DNA of 8,383 nucleotides from NCBI GenBank assembly GCA_013817115.1, contig JACDDG010000089.1, forward strand, positions 1 to 8,383. Reading direction: 5' to 3'. Shown piece by piece: positions 6,445 to 8,383 of this stretch. This DNA is from Parachlamydiaceae bacterium (lineage in GTDB: Bacteria > Chlamydiota > Chlamydiia > Chlamydiales > Parachlamydiaceae). The position numbers were made by a program, and so were the translations under genes. A model generated the notes under the pieces. That model was not told the DNA's origin and made no database searches. It saw nothing but the letters and a program-made list of their open reading frames with translations. How positions within the stretch are numbered: the first letter of the stretch is position 1; each line of letters begins with the position of its first letter.

Positions 6445-6696
6445 ATGTCTATTGATTCAATTGGTAATAGTGATGCTGCCCAAGGTGCAGATTCTGCTCC
6501 TGCAGCAAATCAAGCCTCTAATCCTTCTTCATCTAATGCAAGCACAAAATTTAACTCCATGGCTGAATTAAGAGAAAAAGAGCCTGAACTTTTTAGAAAA
6601 ATTGTCGAAGGACTTGGAATGGCTATGTGCAGCAGAATGCGTCGTAATCAAGAACGAAATACTAGACTTAGAAAAGAATACCAACGAAATGCGTAG
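6445..6696 (+). CDS. Small hypothetical protein, Ser/Ala-rich head and Arg-rich helical tail
   Basis: The product has 83 residues and two distinct halves. Residues 1-34 are rich in Ser, Ala and Asn with no hydrophobic segment, so probably disordered; such N termini are common in type III secretion substrates, but that is only a compositional hint. Residues 35-83 (from KFNSMAELREKEPELF onward) look helical. After GLGMAMCSRM the chain is strongly basic, with R64, R66, R67, R71, R74, R76, K77 and R81, suited to binding nucleic acid or another acidic partner. I know no named family. It occupies the position of the short hypothetical CT659 between gyrA2 and the pseudouridine synthase in Chlamydia trachomatis, as I recall that map, so it may be a lineage-conserved chlamydial protein. 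It has its own candidate promoter and a very strong ribosome binding site. The next ORF begins 3 nt after its stop. Confidence 0.75.
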   Translation: MSIDSIGNSDAAQGADSAPAANQASNPSSSNASTKFNSMAELREKEPELFRKIVEGLGMAMCSRMRRNQERNTRLRKEYQRNA

Positions 6697-6699
6697 AAT

Positions 6700-7044
6700 T
6701 TGAAAGAAATATTGAAATGGGTAAAGTTACGTTTTATGTCGTATCAAAGAAATTTTTTTTATGGTTTTCTGGTGAATTCTCTTTACCGAAAATTTCTTCT
6801 ATCAGTAGAACAACCGTTAATTGATATATATTTTCAACCTAATGGTAACTATCTTAAAGAAGTCACGTTCCAAAATGAGTGTTACTTTGGTTGTCATTTG
6901 CCATCTCCTACCGACATTTCCCAGTTAGAACTTTTAGAATTGCATATTTTCAGCTTACTTAAGCGCTTAATCCCTAATTACCCCTATGACAGCTCTTCAT
7001 TAGTGTTGTTTCCGGTGGTCGAATTCTTAAATGAAAAGGTTTAA
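6700..7044 (+). CDS. Hypothetical protein of up to 114 residues
   Basis: The ORF fills the space between the 83-residue protein (3 nt upstream) and rluD (2 nt downstream), so operon packing supports it being real. I do not recognise the family. The start is unclear: TTG at 6700 gives 114 residues, TTG at 6712 gives 110, and the first ATG, at 6736, gives 102; none has a good Shine-Dalgarno. The first 35 residues are basic and aromatic (KWVKLRF, YQRNFFYGF, LYRKFLL) with no clear signal peptide. The middle looks like beta strands (DIYFQPNGNYLKEVTF, ECYFGCHLP), followed by a leucine-rich helix (SQLELLELHIFSLLKRL) and a hydrophobic strand (SSLVLFPVVEFL). This suggests a small soluble alpha/beta domain. 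Its base composition is more AT-rich than rluD. From memory Chlamydia trachomatis has no gene at this position, so it may be specific to this lineage. Confidence 0.6.
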   Translation: MKEILKWVKLRFMSYQRNFFYGFLVNSLYRKFLLSVEQPLIDIYFQPNGNYLKEVTFQNECYFGCHLPSPTDISQLELLELHIFSLLKRLIPNYPYDSSSLVLFPVVEFLNEKV

Positions 7045-7046
7045 TC

Positions 7047-7979
7047 TTGGACGATACTGACGTAATAATTGTGACAGAAGCTGAAGATGGGCTTCGAATT
7101 GACAAAATTCTGGCAACACGATTTCAAGAGGGTTACTCCCGCTCTTATTTCCAGTGGCTAATCGAGGAAAAAAAAGTTCTTCTCAATGGAGAAATTATTA
7201 AAAAAAGGATTATGCCTAAAGCTGGAGATGAAATTGAAATACACTATGTATGTCTCCCTCAACCTAATTTAACTCCGGAAAACATTCCTTTAACTATTAT
7301 TTTTGAAGATGAGTACATGATTGTCATCGATAAGCCTGCTGGCATGGTGGTTCATCCTGCTTCGGGTAATTGGTCAGGAACATTCGTTAACGCCTTGCTC
7401 TACCACTGTCAAGAGGTCTCCGCGTTGTTGGATCCTACTTCTCCTGATTTGAACGTACGGCCCGGCATTGTACACCGCTTAGACAAGAATACGACGGGGC
7501 TACTTGTGGCAGCTAAGACGAGTAAGGCTCATGAAAAGTTAGCGGCTCTTTTTTTCAACCGTGAAATCCGCAAGGAGTACTTAGCTATTTGTGTCGGAAA
7601 TCCGGGAAATGTAGATATTGAAGCTCCTATTGGTAGAAATCCGGCTTGCTATCAAAAAATGGCAGTCGTAAAGGATGGGAAAAAAGCTCTTAGTCAGTGC
7701 AAAACGCTTGGGTATAATGGAAAACTATCTTTAGTTTCGGTTAATCTAGTGACTGGCAGAACCCACCAAATTCGCGTACATCTTCAATCAGTAAACACTC
7801 CGGTACTCGGAGACCCTATTTACGGGAATGTAAAAATAAACTTGGCTAATAAAGCAGAGCGTCAGATGTTACACGCTCATCGTTTAGAATTTATCCATCC
7901 ATTCACTCAAGAGCTCCTTAAATTTGAAGCTCCGCTTCCAAAAGAGATGAATACAATAGTTAAAAACATTTTCTTGTAG
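7047..7979 (+). CDS. RluD-type 23S rRNA pseudouridine synthase with S4 domain
   Basis: RluA/RluD-family enzymes isomerise uridines to pseudouridine in large-subunit rRNA. The 310-residue length is typical. An S4 RNA-binding domain covers about residues 16-65 (LRIDKILATRF, YSRSYFQWLIEEKKVLLNG, AGDEIEIHY). The catalytic domain shows DEYMIVIDKPAGMVVHP (88-104), the active-site aspartate D146 in HRLDKNTTGL, EYLAICVG (177-184) and TGRTHQIRVHL (236-246). All diagnostic motifs are intact. The start is TTG at 7047, supported by AAAAGG (7034-7039) about 7 nt upstream; later alternatives such as GTG at 7071 have no ribosome binding site, and the first ATG would remove the S4 domain. Which uridines it modifies cannot be read from sequence; RluC or another RluA-family specificity is the alternative. 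The Chlamydia counterpart was once annotated sfhB. Confidence 0.92.
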   Translation: MDDTDVIIVTEAEDGLRIDKILATRFQEGYSRSYFQWLIEEKKVLLNGEIIKKRIMPKAGDEIEIHYVCLPQPNLTPENIPLTIIFEDEYMIVIDKPAGMVVHPASGNWSGTFVNALLYHCQEVSALLDPTSPDLNVRPGIVHRLDKNTTGLLVAAKTSKAHEKLAALFFNREIRKEYLAICVGNPGNVDIEAPIGRNPACYQKMAVVKDGKKALSQCKTLGYNGKLSLVSVNLVTGRTHQIRVHLQSVNTPVLGDPIYGNVKINLANKAERQMLHAHRLEFIHPFTQELLKFEAPLPKEMNTIVKNIFL

Positions 7980-8090
7980 AGTTATATTACTTTAATGCGC
8001 TAACCTACAAATTAAAGGGCAGCATCTATTTTTTTGCCTACAGCCTGAAGAGGATGTCACAGAACACATTATTCAAAGAGGATCGCCGTT

Positions 8091-8336
8091 ATGAAGGAAT
8101 TTGTAGCATACATTGTGAAAAACCTAGTCGACCACCCGGATCAAGTCAAAATAAACGAAATAGGTGGCACTCAAACGCTTATTATTGAACTTTCAGTTGA
8201 AAAATCTGATATCGGCAAGATTATTGGCAAAAAAGGAAAGACGATCAATGCAATTCGCACACTCCTAATGTCCGTTGCTAGCCGCAATGGCATCCGTGTC
8301 AACTTGGAAATTCTTGAAGAAAATCCACCTGCGTAA
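8091..8336 (+). CDS. Single KH-domain RNA-binding protein (KhpA/YlqC family)
   Basis: The 81-residue product is a stand-alone type II KH domain, the usual size for KhpA (about 75-85 residues). The RNA-binding GxxG loop is G46-K47-K48-G49 within IGKIIGKKGKTINAIRTLL, preceded by a beta strand (TLIIELSV) and followed by RVNLEIL. KhpA proteins bind many RNAs, often with a partner (KhpB/Jag) in Firmicutes, affecting cell division and RNA fate; whether that partnership applies here is unknown. A clear Shine-Dalgarno, AAAGAGGA (8075-8082), lies 8 nt before the ATG. It follows rluD in the same direction after a 111-nt gap with no convincing terminator, so read-through from rluD is possible, as is its own promoter. 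The product lacks any second domain. Confidence 0.9.
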   Translation: MKEFVAYIVKNLVDHPDQVKINEIGGTQTLIIELSVEKSDIGKIIGKKGKTINAIRTLLMSVASRNGIRVNLEILEENPPA

Positions 8337-8383
8337 AGAAAAGAAGATTGGATTAAATGTCGATAGTATAACGGGGCTTGTTT

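Noticed and set aside
1..8383. CRISPR arrays, insertion sequences, toxin-antitoxin pairs or phage genes
   Set aside because: No regularly spaced direct repeats, transposase motifs, paired terminal repeats, toxin folds or phage proteins were seen on either strand.

Overview
The window reads as part of an AT-rich bacterial chromosome. Its best fit is a member of the Chlamydiae, probably an environmental (amoeba-associated) lineage such as the Parachlamydiaceae. This rests on gene order recalled from memory: in Chlamydia trachomatis the second gyrB/gyrA pair (CT661, CT660) is followed by a short hypothetical protein (CT659), an RluD-type pseudouridine synthase (CT658) and a small RNA-binding protein. 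The same succession is seen here, with recX and one further small ORF inserted. No database search was possible, so the taxon is an inference.

Layout. Positions 1-341 contain no gene but hold a cluster of GC-rich, nearly perfect stem-loops in an otherwise AT-rich region. This looks like a structured RNA that I could not assign to a family. Positions 342-1586 (minus strand) encode a secreted protein of the endonuclease/exonuclease/phosphatase (EEP) superfamily with all catalytic motifs and an unusual insert of about 130 residues. Positions 1587-1985 form a divergent intergenic region with a promoter for the EEP gene, a dyad, and a pyrimidine-rich leader in front of the topoisomerase genes.

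Positions 1986-6336 (plus strand) form a tight operon: a type IIA topoisomerase ATPase/TOPRIM subunit (ParE/GyrB2), its cleavage subunit (ParC/GyrA2), and RecX. The first two overlap by 4 nt and recX begins 2 nt after the second. A fresh promoter and a strong ribosome binding site then precede an 83-residue Ser/Ala-rich and Arg-rich protein, an unassigned 114-residue ORF and an RluD-family pseudouridine synthase, spaced 3 and 2 nt apart. After a 111-nt gap comes a single-KH-domain protein of the KhpA type. The last 47 nt (8337-8383) show nothing that can be called.

How the genes fit together. ParE and ParC would make one enzyme that unlinks or relaxes DNA, and RecX (a RecA modulator) ties that transcript to recombination. 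RluD and KhpA act on ribosomal and other RNA. The secreted EEP protein is separate in direction and probably in role; a host-directed or periplasmic hydrolase is possible. The items I find least explained are the structured RNA at the left edge, the insert in the EEP protein, and the two small proteins between recX and rluD.
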